Source: Cohnella pontilimi
GTDB lineage: Bacteria > Bacillota > Bacilli > Paenibacillales > Paenibacillaceae
Assembly (NCBI RefSeq): GCF_005049045.1
Contig: NZ_SUPK01000007.1
Span: forward strand, 186,001-250,000
DNA length: 64,000 nucleotides
Direction: 5' to 3'
The position numbers and the translations under genes were made by a program. Below are positions 24,846 through 32,579 of this stretch, piece by piece (position 1 is the stretch's first letter; the number at the start of each line of letters is the position of its first letter). The notes beneath the pieces were generated by a model. It saw only the letters and a program-made list of their open reading frames with translations. It searched no databases and was not told the origin of the DNA.

Positions 24846-25359
24846 ATGTTCAGGTGGTTTAGAAAGAGAAAGCATCCGCAAACCTCGGAGTTAAGTGAAC
24901 CCGCAGCGGATTCTTTACCTATCCAGCCGCAACTGGGAAGCCGATCCTGCGGGAGCAACGGAGGACGAAGAACCGGCGGCTCCCGGAGCATTTTGGAATT
25001 CCACTGTCTCTGTGGAGCATTGGGCTCAACAAATCTATAACGAAGAAATGAAAAAAGGCACGTTCGAACATCTGCCGGGCAAAGGGAAACCGATGGAAGT
25101 TCCCGATGGCGATCTGGCAAACAGCATTTTGAAAAATGCCAACGTCTTGCCCGATTGGTTGATGCTGCAGCACGAGATCAGGGATCAAATGCAAGCGCTG
25201 CTCAATGCCACCCATCCAGACGCCAAACAAGTGGAACGAGAGCTCGACGACATCAACAGAAAAATCAAAAAATACAATACGATGGTCCCCAGCGTCGTGC
25301 TGCAAAAGCGTAAAATCACCAAAGAAGACATGCACAAGCTGTTCCATCTATGGGCTTAA
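24846..25359 (+). pseudogene. DUF1992 (DnaJ-domain-associated) protein, apparently frameshifted
   Basis: The conserved DUF1992 part is in one frame (24895-25359): IYNEEMKKGTFEHLPGKGKP, then LPDWLMLQHEIRDQM, typical of this family, whose role is unknown. But the best start signal, GAGGGGG 9 bases before ATG at 24846, opens a different frame giving MFRWFRKRKHPQTSEL, which ends at 25040. The two frames overlap in a hydrophilic linker between 24895 and 24960. One extra base there would explain it. If there is no frameshift, a GTG at 24895 with a closely placed GGAG could still start a 154-aa protein. Confidence 0.6.
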
Positions 25360-25362
25360 CCG

Positions 25363-25386
25363 ACACAGGCGCGCCTGTGTTTTTTG
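25363..25386 (+). terminator. Rho-independent terminator
   Basis: Perfect 18-base palindrome ACACAGGCGCGCCTGTGT followed by a T run, right after the DUF1992 gene. Confidence 0.8.
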
Positions 25387-25416
25387 CTCGGATACAGCGA
25401 CGGGGCCGGATTGGAG

Positions 25417-25422
25417 TATAAT
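25417..25422 (+). promoter_or_regulatory. -10 box before the M24 peptidase gene
   Basis: TATAAT with no good -35 at 17 bases. It implies a start near 25429, which rules out a translation start at 25434 and favours GTG at 25470. Confidence 0.45.
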
Positions 25423-25469
25423 AGGGATTATGGTTGAAAGCTGCAATGGTGAAAAGGACGGTAGATACG

Positions 25470-26564
25470 GTGAAGGAACGCGTAGAGAAACTGTACGACT
25501 TGTTTGAGGGAGCGGATGCGCCGGATGTGATTCTGGTGACATTGCCGAAGCTGGTGTATTATTTTTCGGGTTTTTATTCGGAGCCGCATGAACGGTTTTT
25601 GGCGCTGGTGTGCGTGAAAGGCGAATCGCCATTCCTGGTCGTACCCAAGCTGGATTATGAAAAAGCGGCAAGCGTGTCCACGGTTACGCAAATTTACGCG
25701 CATGAAGACACGGACAATCCTTACGAGATTTTGAAAAGGCATCTGCCGGAAAAGGTGGCGCGGATCGGGATCCAGAAAGATCATCTGAGCGTGAATCGTT
25801 ACGAAGCGCTGATGCAGACCACAGGTGCGATGCAAGCGGTCGATGTGGAGCCGGAACTCAATAGGATGCGCGTTATTAAAAGCGAGACGGAGATCGCCGT
25901 TATCAAGCGGGCCATTGTATGTATCGAAGAAGTGTTTCGTGCGGTGATTCCATACGTGAAGCCGGGGGTTACGGAAATCGACCTCGTAGCGGAGATGGAA
26001 TATCGGATGAAGAAGCTCGGAGCTGACGCCCCTTCGTTCGACACCATGGTGTTATCGGGTGCGAAAACCGGATTGCCGCACGGAGTACCCGGGACCAAGG
26101 AGATCCAGGAAGGCGAGCTGCTGCTTTTTGACGCGGGTGTGTTTGTGGACGGCTATGCCTCCGATTTGACACGGACTTTCGCCGTTGGTGTAGTGAATAC
26201 GCGATGCAGAGAGATTTACGATACGGTGCTTCAGGCCAACATGAAAATGATTGAAGCGGTGCGCCCGAGCGTTACGTTCGGGAGTCTGGATCATGCGGCA
26301 CGCCAAGTCATTGAAAGTAAGGGAGACGGTGAATATTTCATCACCCGCGCAGGCCACGGATTTGGGCTGGAGATCCATGAGTATCCGTCCATCCACGGGC
26401 TAAATCCGGATTTACTGCAAGCGGGCATGGTGTTCACGGCGGAACCGGGCATATACATTCCGGGTCTTGGCGGCGTGCGGATCGAGGATAACGTCCTGGT
26501 CACACCGACCGGCGCCGAAGTGCTGACATCTTTCCCGAAAGAATGGACCGTAATTGGTGTATAG
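25470..26564 (+). CDS. M24 family Xaa-Pro peptidase
   Basis: About 364 aa. An N-terminal creatinase-like domain (to about residue 125) precedes the pita-bread domain with five metal ligands: two Asp in LLFDAGVFVDGYASDLTRTF, His in AGHGFGLEIHEYPS, Glu in VFTAEPGIYIPG and Glu in GVRIEDNVLVTP. These enzymes cleave the residue before proline in small peptides. GTG at 25470 follows AAAAGGACGG; upstream TTG (25434) and ATG (25446) are in frame but lie at the promoter. A methionine aminopeptidase of the same M24 clan follows after 24 bases, so they form one transcript. Confidence 0.9.
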   Translation: MKERVEKLYDLFEGADAPDVILVTLPKLVYYFSGFYSEPHERFLALVCVKGESPFLVVPKLDYEKAASVSTVTQIYAHEDTDNPYEILKRHLPEKVARIGIQKDHLSVNRYEALMQTTGAMQAVDVEPELNRMRVIKSETEIAVIKRAIVCIEEVFRAVIPYVKPGVTEIDLVAEMEYRMKKLGADAPSFDTMVLSGAKTGLPHGVPGTKEIQEGELLLFDAGVFVDGYASDLTRTFAVGVVNTRCREIYDTVLQANMKMIEAVRPSVTFGSLDHAARQVIESKGDGEYFITRAGHGFGLEIHEYPSIHGLNPDLLQAGMVFTAEPGIYIPGLGGVRIEDNVLVTPTGAEVLTSFPKEWTVIGV

Positions 26565-26588
26565 CTTGAATTACTGGAGGCTGGGAGC

Positions 26589-27335
26589 ATGACGGTCGGC
26601 ACGTTGGAGGACTTGGAACATCTGAAGGAAATCGGCCGTATCGTGGCGTCCACGATACAAGAGATGAAGCGCAGCGTGCGGGTCGGCATGACCACGAGGG
26701 AATTGGACGACATCGGCGGTGAGCTGCTTCGCCGCCAGGGAGCCGTGTCGGCCCCGAAGAAAGTGTACAATTTTCCGGGCTATACCTGCATCAGCGTGAA
26801 CCGGGCCGTCGCGCACGGCGTGCCGGGAGATCAGGTCATTCAGCCGGGCGATCTGATCAACATCGATGTATGCGCGGAGAAGAACGGCTATGTGGCGGAT
26901 GCAGGGCACTCTTTTCAAATTCCGCCGTATTCAGAAGCGGTCACGCGTCTTTGCCGTCACACGCACGATACGATGATGAAAGTCATCTCCTCGCTTAAGC
27001 ATGGAGTGCTGGTGAGCGAAATCGGCAAAATCGTCGAACGCGAGGCGGCGCACGGCGGGTATCGGGTGATCAAAACCTTGTGCAGCCACGGAGTCGGCCG
27101 ATCGATCCATGAGTATCCGGAGGAGATTTTGCCGGTTTACAATCGGCGCGACAAACGGGTGCTAACGGAAGGTCTGGTCATCACGGTCGAGCCTTTTCTG
27201 TCAACCGGCGCCGAGCATGTGTGGGAAGAGCGAGACGGCTGGACATTGACCGTACCGGACGGATGCATGGCCGCCCAGCATGAGCACACGATCGTGATTA
27301 CGCGGGATCAGCCGATTATTTTAACGGTTGCCTGA
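26589..27335 (+). CDS. map: Type I methionine aminopeptidase (copy 1)
   Basis: 248 aa. Metal ligands in order: Asp in LINIDVCAEKNGYVADAG (two Asp), His in SHGVGRSIHEYP, Glu in ITVEPFL and Glu in AQHEHTIVI; substrate His in RAVAHGVPG. It removes the initiator Met in the cytoplasm. GGAGG lies 8 bases before the ATG. It follows the M24 peptidase closely. A second, less similar copy sits at 42801-43547, so one or both are accessory forms beside the usual map of the ribosomal-protein operon, which is not in the window. Confidence 0.92.
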   Translation: MTVGTLEDLEHLKEIGRIVASTIQEMKRSVRVGMTTRELDDIGGELLRRQGAVSAPKKVYNFPGYTCISVNRAVAHGVPGDQVIQPGDLINIDVCAEKNGYVADAGHSFQIPPYSEAVTRLCRHTHDTMMKVISSLKHGVLVSEIGKIVEREAAHGGYRVIKTLCSHGVGRSIHEYPEEILPVYNRRDKRVLTEGLVITVEPFLSTGAEHVWEERDGWTLTVPDGCMAAQHEHTIVITRDQPIILTVA

Positions 27336-27341
27336 ACAAGG

Positions 27342-27367
27342 AAAGAGGTTGCTCACGCAACCTCTTT
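27342..27367. terminator. Bidirectional terminator
   Basis: 11-bp stem AAAGAGGTTGC / GCAACCTCTTT with loop TCAC, between the methionine aminopeptidase gene and the convergent small gene. Confidence 0.85.
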
Positions 27368-27375
27368 CGCTTATT

Positions 27376-27543
27376 TTAATAATCCGCTCCCGGCAGCAAG
27401 TCAGCAGGTCTCTCCGACTCATCCTCGCCCGAGATTTCACTGTTGTCTCCGACCCTGAACCCGTATCGTTCATAAGCACTCGTATCCTCGTATTGGGTGC
27501 TGGGATCTCCGTCCGTTTCATCGCGGATTTTCTCATCCGGCAT
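27376..27543 (-). CDS. Small acidic hypothetical protein, 55 aa
   Basis: ATG at 27541-27543 with GGGAGG 9 bases upstream, TAA at 27376-27378. The product begins MPDEKIRDETDGDPSTQYED and is very rich in Asp and Glu, with several Tyr and no hydrophobic segment, so it should be soluble and disordered. Not recognised. The good ribosome binding site and the shared terminator just beyond the stop argue that it is a real gene that length filters would miss. Confidence 0.6.
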   Translation of the reverse strand: MPDEKIRDETDGDPSTQYEDTSAYERYGFRVGDNSEISGEDESERPADLLPGADY

Positions 27544-27743
27544 ATGCGAAAACCTCCCTTCCGGTCCATTAGCGTGTCCCTTTCCAAATTTCGCTATCCG
27601 CCCGCAGCAGCAGTTTTCCCATTTGCCGGGAAAGGGAAAACAGAGTGCTTATTGAAATATTAGAGATACAGTGCGCATGCAGATAAGAGGGGATTCATAC
27701 GCTGCAAACGGAGAAACGCCGACATCCCGAGAGATTTGGCACC

Positions 27744-28502
27744 ATGGTTCTGATCGTCTCAGTTTTTAGTTTGTGCATTTTCTGGATTGCTTGGCCGACT
27801 AGCGATAGACGTGTTCCAGTTCCTAATGCACCGAGGGATTATACATATGGACATAAGAGGGCCTCGAACGGTATGGAGCTTCATTATTTACGCACCCGAC
27901 CCTCCAATTTGATGCCCGAGAGTATTCATGACAATGTGCCTTCGACTCGTTATTACGGCATTAATGGGGGATTTTTCTATCAAAAAGAGTTGCTCAGCAT
28001 TGCCATTGTCAATGATGTCCCCGTAAACCAGGCAGCCGGTACATATGGTGTTGGAATGACAAATGTAAAGTATGCGAGAGGGACGCTTGTGTGGGACGGC
28101 AGCATCGACAAACTCAGCGTGCAAGTCGCCCGCGAGGCGTCGGAGTTGATTGTTTCGAACCGTACTCATTACTGGGCGCAGGGCGGCATTAGTATGAGTC
28201 TTTCACAGGATGATATATGGATGGAGCAAATGTTGGAGGAACATGCGCCTTTTGCGGATGAAGAACGGCTGCGTTCTGCTGCCGTCTATGATTTTGAAGG
28301 CAATGTGTACTTGGTGGTCAGCAGCAACGAAGGTACGCTAGCCGCTTTTCGTAAGGCAATCGTGGAATCTATCGGCATTTTTTACGCGCTTCAGGACGGT
28401 ATCTTTCTGGACGGGGACGGCTCTTCCCAGCTTCAAAGCCGAGAGGCTGTCCTGAAGGGTGACGGTCGTCCGGTCGTTCAAATGCTGCGGATCCTGAAGT
28501 GA
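27744..28502 (+). CDS. Phosphodiester glycosidase-like (NAGPA/DUF2233) membrane protein
   Basis: 252 aa. One N-terminal membrane helix (residues 1-18) anchors an outside domain with the two family blocks YGINGGFFYQK and FLDGDGSSQLQS. NAGPA-type domains are found in the mammalian uncovering enzyme and in bacterial sporulation and exopolysaccharide proteins, where they cleave or bind phosphodiester-linked sugars. The second block normally reads DGGGSS; here it is DGDGSS. The ATG has only a weak GAGAGA before it. It stands alone between terminators. Confidence 0.7.
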   Translation: MVLIVSVFSLCIFWIAWPTSDRRVPVPNAPRDYTYGHKRASNGMELHYLRTRPSNLMPESIHDNVPSTRYYGINGGFFYQKELLSIAIVNDVPVNQAAGTYGVGMTNVKYARGTLVWDGSIDKLSVQVAREASELIVSNRTHYWAQGGISMSLSQDDIWMEQMLEEHAPFADEERLRSAAVYDFEGNVYLVVSSNEGTLAAFRKAIVESIGIFYALQDGIFLDGDGSSQLQSREAVLKGDGRPVVQMLRILK

Positions 28503-28506
28503 TACA

Positions 28507-28549
28507 AAAACAAACACCCACAAGGCTTGTGCCTTGCAGGTGTTTGTTT
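28507..28549. terminator. Bidirectional terminator
   Basis: Stem AAACAAACACC (28508-28518) with GGTGTTTGTTT (28539-28549) and an inner CAAGGCTTGTGCCTTG hairpin, between convergent genes. Confidence 0.85.
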
Positions 28550-28557
28550 AGCGTGGG

Positions 28558-28734
28558 TCAATGGCTTTTCAGTTCGCCGATTTTTTCCTGAACCTCGCCT
28601 TTTAGCTTATCCTTTTTCCCTTCCAACTGAAGACGGGTATTATCCGTGGCATTCCCAACCTGATCTTTCACTTCACCCTTCGCTTTGGAAACGCCGCCTT
28701 TGATTTTATCGCTGATTCCGTTATGGTCACCCAT
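28558..28734 (-). CDS. CsbD family stress protein
   Basis: 58 aa, the usual CsbD size: a charged helical repeat (SDKIKGGVSKAKGEVKDQVG and LQLEGKKDKLKGEVQEKIGE). CsbD proteins are small general-stress proteins of unknown mechanism, under SigB control in Bacillus subtilis. ATG at 28734 has AGGAGATG before it; the frame is open further upstream without signals. A GGGTAA preceded 15 bases earlier by GGCTTC lies upstream but is only a poor SigB match. Confidence 0.88.
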   Translation of the reverse strand: MGDHNGISDKIKGGVSKAKGEVKDQVGNATDNTRLQLEGKKDKLKGEVQEKIGELKSH

Positions 28735-28923
28735 GTTCAACATCTCCTTTCGCTGGGGTACCATGTATTTACCCTTTTCGGAGGATGTCGAAGCCAATGC
28801 GGGTACGGAAAATGAAGACAAACAAACCAAACGTTTGTTCTCTTTATTTGGGGCGTAATGGTATAATGAAGTTACAATTGAATCTTGGGTGGGCATGGTT
28901 TCCCTTCGAAAGGAGGTGAGACC

Positions 28924-29019
28924 ATGGAGTTGAGAGACGCAATAACGATCATGATTCTTTTCGCAACTTGTGTAATTGCCCTTTTAACTTACATCGGAAA
29001 CAACTACAAGAGAAAGTAA
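28924..29019 (+). CDS. Putative holin-like type I toxin, 31 aa
   Basis: The peptide begins MELRDAITIMILFATCVIAL and is one membrane helix with a positively charged tail (NNYKRK), the layout of the TxpA/BsrG-like putative holin-like toxins of Firmicutes. A near-perfect AAAGGAGGTGAG lies before the ATG, and an 11-bp hairpin terminator starts at the stop codon, also usual for these loci. Such toxins are silenced by an antisense RNA overlapping the 3' end; I could not identify that RNA's promoter with confidence. Confidence 0.8.
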   Translation: MELRDAITIMILFATCVIALLTYIGNNYKRK

Positions 29020-29057
29020 AAACCCACCCCAAGGTTGACCGCCGAAGGTGGGTTTTT
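29018..29057 (+). terminator. Terminator of the toxin gene
   Basis: Stem AAAAACCCACC (29018-29028) with GGTGGGTTTTT (29047-29057); it overlaps the stop codon. Both strands carry a T run, so it could also end a minus-strand antisense RNA. Confidence 0.85.
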
Positions 29058-29103
29058 ACCGTCTAAGACCTAGAAGGGATAAGCCCATCCAAGCCAATTG
29101 TGT

Positions 29104-29131
29104 CGCCGAGTGTTAGCCGCACTCGGCTTCT
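29104..29131 (+). repeat. Hairpin downstream of the toxin
   Basis: Stem GCCGAGTG / CACTCGGC with loop TTAGCCG and a short TTCTT tail. It may be a second terminator or part of the antitoxin RNA; its role is unknown. Confidence 0.45.
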
Positions 29132-29207
29132 TAGCTCATATGATATCACAATGGAGTTAAGAATTAAAATAAAACCTATTCATCCATTCATTTTGGAGGC
29201 GATTGAT

Positions 29208-29639
29208 GTGGTACCAGAGAGAGTAAGCTTAATTACGATTGGTGCAAAAAATCTTCCTGCGTTGAGATCCTTTTATCAAAAACTAGGCTGGAGCGAGTTG
29301 GAGATCAGCTCGGATCATTACTGTGTGTTCACGACGGCTGGAGTCTTGTTGTCCTTATTTCCTTTGGAAGAACTGATTAAAGATTCCGGACTGGAGTCCG
29401 TTGAAACAACAAGCGGGTTTAAAGGGATTACTTTCGCGATTAATGTAGACCAACCGCAACAAGTAGATCTAGTCACGGATGAAGTGCGGGCGGCTGGGGG
29501 GAAAATTATAAGGGAAGCCAGCGATGCATTTTGGGGCGGCAGAACATCATACTTTTTAGATCCCGAAGGAAATGCGTGGGAAGTCGCTTGGAATTCAACA
29601 GCGGAATTCGATGCAAGAGGAGCCATGATCCGTTTCTAA
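29208..29639 (+). CDS. VOC (glyoxalase/dioxygenase-fold) family protein
   Basis: About 143 aa in one VOC module pair: LITIGAKNLPALRSFYQKLGW at the start of the first beta-alpha-beta3 unit and SYFLDPEGNAWEVAWN at the end of the second. Bleomycin-resistance, fosfomycin-resistance and glyoxalase I proteins share this fold; nothing here points to one. GTG at 29208 has GGAGG 8 bases upstream, whereas the frame extends back to 29100 across the hairpin without a start signal. Terminator at 29638-29662. Confidence 0.82.
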   Translation: MVPERVSLITIGAKNLPALRSFYQKLGWSELEISSDHYCVFTTAGVLLSLFPLEELIKDSGLESVETTSGFKGITFAINVDQPQQVDLVTDEVRAAGGKIIREASDAFWGGRTSYFLDPEGNAWEVAWNSTAEFDARGAMIRF

Positions 29640-29662
29640 AGATGCTGCTAAGCATCTTTTTT
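29638..29662 (+). terminator. Terminator after the VOC gene
   Basis: Stem AAAGATGCT / AGCATCTTT with loop GCTA and a T6 run, starting in the stop codon. Confidence 0.85.
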
Positions 29663-29734
29663 ATGGAATGCAACATTTTGGTTAATGATTTGCGTCTGAA
29701 TAGGTACAACAATGCAACAGAGGAGGAATTCAGC

Positions 29735-30406
29735 GTGAAGAAACAATTGGCCAAAACGTTGGTTGGCGGAATGATCCTCGGCAGCGTCTTAACGGTGGGT
29801 GTCGGTTATGCAAGCCAATATGTGGAATCGATCAAAGTGAATACCAAACCGCTGACGATCACTTTAAACGGTAATACAATCGTGTCGGGAGACCAGGCCA
29901 ATCAATTCCACAACGGCATGGAGAATGTGCCTGTTACGTTCCAATACAAAGGCACAACTTATGTTCCGATCGGCTTTATGACCAAGGAGTTCAATAAGAA
30001 TGTCGCCTGGGATGGATCAACTCGAACCATTGCGATTACCGATAACAATCCACATGGGATATGGGTGGGGCGATTGGAGCCAAGTTTAACGGAAACGTCA
30101 GCCGGTAAGTATACGTACTCCGTGAAAAACCAAACGGAACGTGAAGTGAGATTGGAATTTACATCTTCGCAGCGATATGATTTTGCAGTCAAAAACAGCA
30201 AGGGTGAAACAGTCTATTTATACTCCTCTCTTGCTTCGTTCGCTCAAGTTTTGGGGGAAGAAGTAATCAAGCAAGGAGAAGCATTGTCCTATGAGATTGA
30301 TACGACTGCGCTTGGTCTGGAAAAAGGGGATTACACACTTGAGGCTTGGCTCACGCCTAGAGATGGGAAGACCGCCAGCGTTGAAGTGTCTTTTGTTGTG
30401 AAGTAA
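29735..30406 (+). CDS. Secreted BsuPI-domain protein with copper-amine-oxidase-N-like domain
   Basis: 223 aa. A signal peptide (residues 1-26) is followed by a stalk domain resembling the copper amine oxidase N-terminal domain (TITLNGNTIV, GTTYVPIGFMTKEFNKNVAWDG), very common in Paenibacillus surface proteins, and a C-terminal BsuPI domain (RLEFTSSQRYDFAVKNSKGE, then VIKQGEALSYEI), named after the intracellular protease inhibitor of Bacillus. GTG at 29735 has GAGGAGG 8 bases upstream. No anchor is visible. Whether it inhibits a protease is unknown. Confidence 0.8.
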   Translation: MKKQLAKTLVGGMILGSVLTVGVGYASQYVESIKVNTKPLTITLNGNTIVSGDQANQFHNGMENVPVTFQYKGTTYVPIGFMTKEFNKNVAWDGSTRTIAITDNNPHGIWVGRLEPSLTETSAGKYTYSVKNQTEREVRLEFTSSQRYDFAVKNSKGETVYLYSSLASFAQVLGEEVIKQGEALSYEIDTTALGLEKGDYTLEAWLTPRDGKTASVEVSFVVK

Positions 30407-30464
30407 CGATGGTGGAAGTATCAACCTGTAATACCGTCCGGTTCTTTTGCAGAATCGGCGGTAA

Positions 30465-30737
30465 ATCGGAATCGTTTGGTTTTCATTGAGCTTATTATTT
30501 ATATTAGCGCTATCGGGTACTGATAATCCTGAATCAGCAGCCGGATGGGGAATTCTAGGGTTGTTATATGCAGTACCTTTTTCAATCGTAGCGACAGTTA
30601 AATCATTCGCAAAAGCGAAGCCGGAAGCTAACGTGCATGATCAATTATTAAAACTTAATGAGTTGAGAGAAAAGAACATCATCTCAGAAGAAGAATTTAC
30701 GAAAAAGAAAGAAATATTATTTGCAAACTATCAGTGA
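30465..30737 (+). pseudogene. SHOCT-domain membrane protein, 5' end missing
   Basis: The frame encodes a hydrophobic part (GWGILGLLYAVPFSIVATV) and a C-terminal SHOCT domain (LLKLNELREKNIISEEEF). The frame is open back to 30465, with membrane-like sequence before the only start codon (TTG at 30486, no ribosome binding site), and is then cut by a TAA at 30462. So the start and first helix seem lost or are in another frame. A strong terminator follows at 30746-30780. It may be a decayed gene. Confidence 0.5.
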
Positions 30738-30745
30738 AGCACGTG

Positions 30746-30780
30746 CCCCTTGGAAGTAAGTTTCCAAGGGGTTTAATTTT
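30746..30780 (+). terminator. Rho-independent terminator
   Basis: Perfect 10-bp stem CCCCTTGGAA / TTCCAAGGGG with a 6-base loop and a T-rich tail. Confidence 0.88.
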
Positions 30781-30824
30781 ATTCGCTATTGAATGTATAA
30801 TTATGGAAAGTGAGGAGTGAGGAA

Positions 30825-31232
30825 ATGAAACCTTCCGGTCATCAACAAGTACTCGAATTTTTGAATAAACTCGAGCATCCGCTGAAGATGGAAATTGAGG
30901 AAGTTCGAAAAATCATTTTAGGTGCAAATGAACAAATTACGGAACATATTAAATGGAATGCGCCGAGCTTCTGTATGCATAACGAAGATCGAGTGACCTT
31001 TAATTTGCAAGGGAAAGGCTTTTTTCGACTCATCTTTCATTGCGGTGCCAAACCCAAAGCGAATCAAGGCAATGAACCTCTATTTGAGGACACCACGGGC
31101 TTGTTAGAATGGGTTACCGGCGACAGGGCGATTGTAAAATTCGCCAATAGGAGCGAAGTGGAAGCTGCTCGAGAGAAGCTTGCAGAACTCGTAGTGAAGT
31201 GGATGGAAGTAACAAGTCCAGGGTTTGAGTAA
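30825..31232 (+). CDS. DUF1801 family protein
   Basis: About 135 aa, single DUF1801 (YdhG-like) domain: an N-terminal helix pair (LEFLNKLEHPLKMEIEEVRK), the block EHIKWNAPSF that marks the family, and a C-terminal helix. Cytosolic; related in fold to the iron-binding frataxin-like YdhG group, but function here is unknown. ATG at 30825 follows GTGAGGAGTGAGGAA; GTG at 30810 is inside that site. Confidence 0.8.
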   Translation: MKPSGHQQVLEFLNKLEHPLKMEIEEVRKIILGANEQITEHIKWNAPSFCMHNEDRVTFNLQGKGFFRLIFHCGAKPKANQGNEPLFEDTTGLLEWVTGDRAIVKFANRSEVEAAREKLAELVVKWMEVTSPGFE

Positions 31233-31253
31233 AATGCCATATAGGGGGTCAAA

Positions 31254-31598
31254 TTGTTGAAACAAATGAATTTAAGTCTTCTCCTTAGTTCAGCTATTTT
31301 AGGAGTCTCAATCATAATTGGCTGTTTGATCATTCAAAATCATCAAGGACAAAATAAATATTCAAGTGATCACAGCCTCAAGTCTTTAATGACATTGAAG
31401 GAAACTGCGGAATATTTAAATCTCTCCGAGTTCCAGGTTAGAACCATCATTTCCTCCGAAGAGAACGCGCTAAATAATAACGGCAGTTTCACAGGCAAGT
31501 TGTTCCCGATGATTAGAATCGGAAAAGACATTTACATAAGCACCAATGGCTTAAATGATTGGTTAAATCAAGCTACAACACAAAGAACTCAATATTAA
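31254..31598 (+). CDS. Membrane-anchored helix-turn-helix (HTH_17) protein
   Basis: 114 aa. Residues 5-28 form one membrane helix (LSLLLSSAILGVSIIIGCLI), then a soluble part with an excisionase-type helix-turn-helix (LMTLKETAEYLNLSEFQVRT, then FPMIRIGKDIYIS and LNDWL). HTH_17 domains are usually soluble DNA-binding parts of excisionases; here the domain is tethered. TTG at 31254 follows AGGGGG. No integrase or attachment site is nearby, so it is not an obvious excisionase. Function unknown. Confidence 0.7.
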   Translation: MLKQMNLSLLLSSAILGVSIIIGCLIIQNHQGQNKYSSDHSLKSLMTLKETAEYLNLSEFQVRTIISSEENALNNNGSFTGKLFPMIRIGKDIYISTNGLNDWLNQATTQRTQY

Positions 31599-31633
31599 TC
31601 AGCCGAAATCACCACAATGATGGAGTGATTGGG

Positions 31634-32137
31634 ATGGCAAAAGCGATTCCAGGCAGATACACAGCCGAGATGGAAGGTTCATTCGTTGTATTTGTCATTG
31701 GGATGAGAATTAACCGAATGTTCGCTATACATAAATGGTTGCCAGTTTTTACAGCGATGGGTCCCATGATCAGAGAACTCTATCAAAATCCGGAGCTTGG
31801 CTTTATCAGCACAGAAATTTTTTGGAGTTTGAGAGGACCGATTCTACTTCAATATTGGAAAAGCTACGAACAACTCGAGAAGTATGCTCGTGAAGGACTT
31901 CATCTCGAGGCTTGGAAGAACTTCAATAAAAAGATTGGGACCGACGGAACGGTGGGCATTTACCATGAAACGTATGTGATCGGTCCTGGACAGTATGAGT
32001 GCGTGTATGGGAATATGCCGAAATTTGGTTTAGCCAAAGCCGGAAGACACATTCCGGCAGTAGGCATGAAGGAAACATCCAGAAGAAGAATGGGCGGAGA
32101 AAATGATCCGGCTGTTCCGACTCCTGATAATCCATAA
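31634..32137 (+). CDS. DUF4188 (monooxygenase-like) family protein
   Basis: 167 aa. It begins IPGRYTAEMEGSFVVFVIGM, then RINRMFAIHKWLPV and MGPMIRELYQNPELGF, all typical of DUF4188, a ferredoxin-like alpha/beta-barrel family related to haem-degrading and quinol monooxygenases. No cofactor ligand can be assigned. ATG at 31634 has GGAG 8 bases before it. The GNAT gene follows 11 bases after the stop, so the two are probably expressed together. Confidence 0.8.
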   Translation: MAKAIPGRYTAEMEGSFVVFVIGMRINRMFAIHKWLPVFTAMGPMIRELYQNPELGFISTEIFWSLRGPILLQYWKSYEQLEKYAREGLHLEAWKNFNKKIGTDGTVGIYHETYVIGPGQYECVYGNMPKFGLAKAGRHIPAVGMKETSRRRMGGENDPAVPTPDNP

Positions 32138-32147
32138 GGAGGTTAGC

Positions 32148-32570
32148 ATGAGAGCATTTCAAATTCATTCGAGCTCTGCTGAGGAGAGTAAGTTTGTCAG
32201 AAAGAGCCTAGTCAAATTCAATGCAGAGCACGTAGCTGAAGAAATAATGAACGTGTACGAGGAAATCAACCTGAATATTAAAAATCATGAGGGTACGATT
32301 ATTGGCGGATTAAATAGTGCGGTATGCTGGAACTGGATAGAGGTCGATATATTGTGGGTTGACCAAAACTTTAGGGGGCACGGGGTTGGCTCGAAGCTGA
32401 TGAATGAAATAGAGCTAATAGCCAGGCAAAAGGGCTGCACATTTATTAAACTCAATACCTTCAGTTTTCAAGCGCCGGAGTTCTACAAGAAGCATGGCTA
32501 TAAAGAGATTGCAGTTATCGATAATGCACCCCGAGGGTATAAACATTATTACTTGATGAAGGAATTATAA
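32148..32570 (+). CDS. GNAT family N-acetyltransferase
   Basis: About 140 aa. The acetyl-CoA motif A reads VDQNFRGHGVGSKLMNEIE (R-G-x-G-x-G type), with the C-terminal beta-bulge block FYKKHGYKEIAV. Substrate unknown. ATG at 32148 has AAGGAGG 6 bases upstream. The next gene (LysE-type) starts 10 bases after the stop, so these form an operon with the DUF4188 gene. Confidence 0.88.
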   Translation: MRAFQIHSSSAEESKFVRKSLVKFNAEHVAEEIMNVYEEINLNIKNHEGTIIGGLNSAVCWNWIEVDILWVDQNFRGHGVGSKLMNEIELIARQKGCTFIKLNTFSFQAPEFYKKHGYKEIAVIDNAPRGYKHYYLMKEL

Positions 32571-32579
32571 GGAGACAAA

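Noticed and set aside
28734-28860. SigB-type promoter before csbD
   Set aside because: GGGTAA is close to the -10 consensus but the -35 (GGCTTC) is poor, and the host may lack SigB.
31254-31598. Excisionase of an integrated element
   Set aside because: Has a membrane helix, and no integrase, attachment repeat or tRNA target is near.
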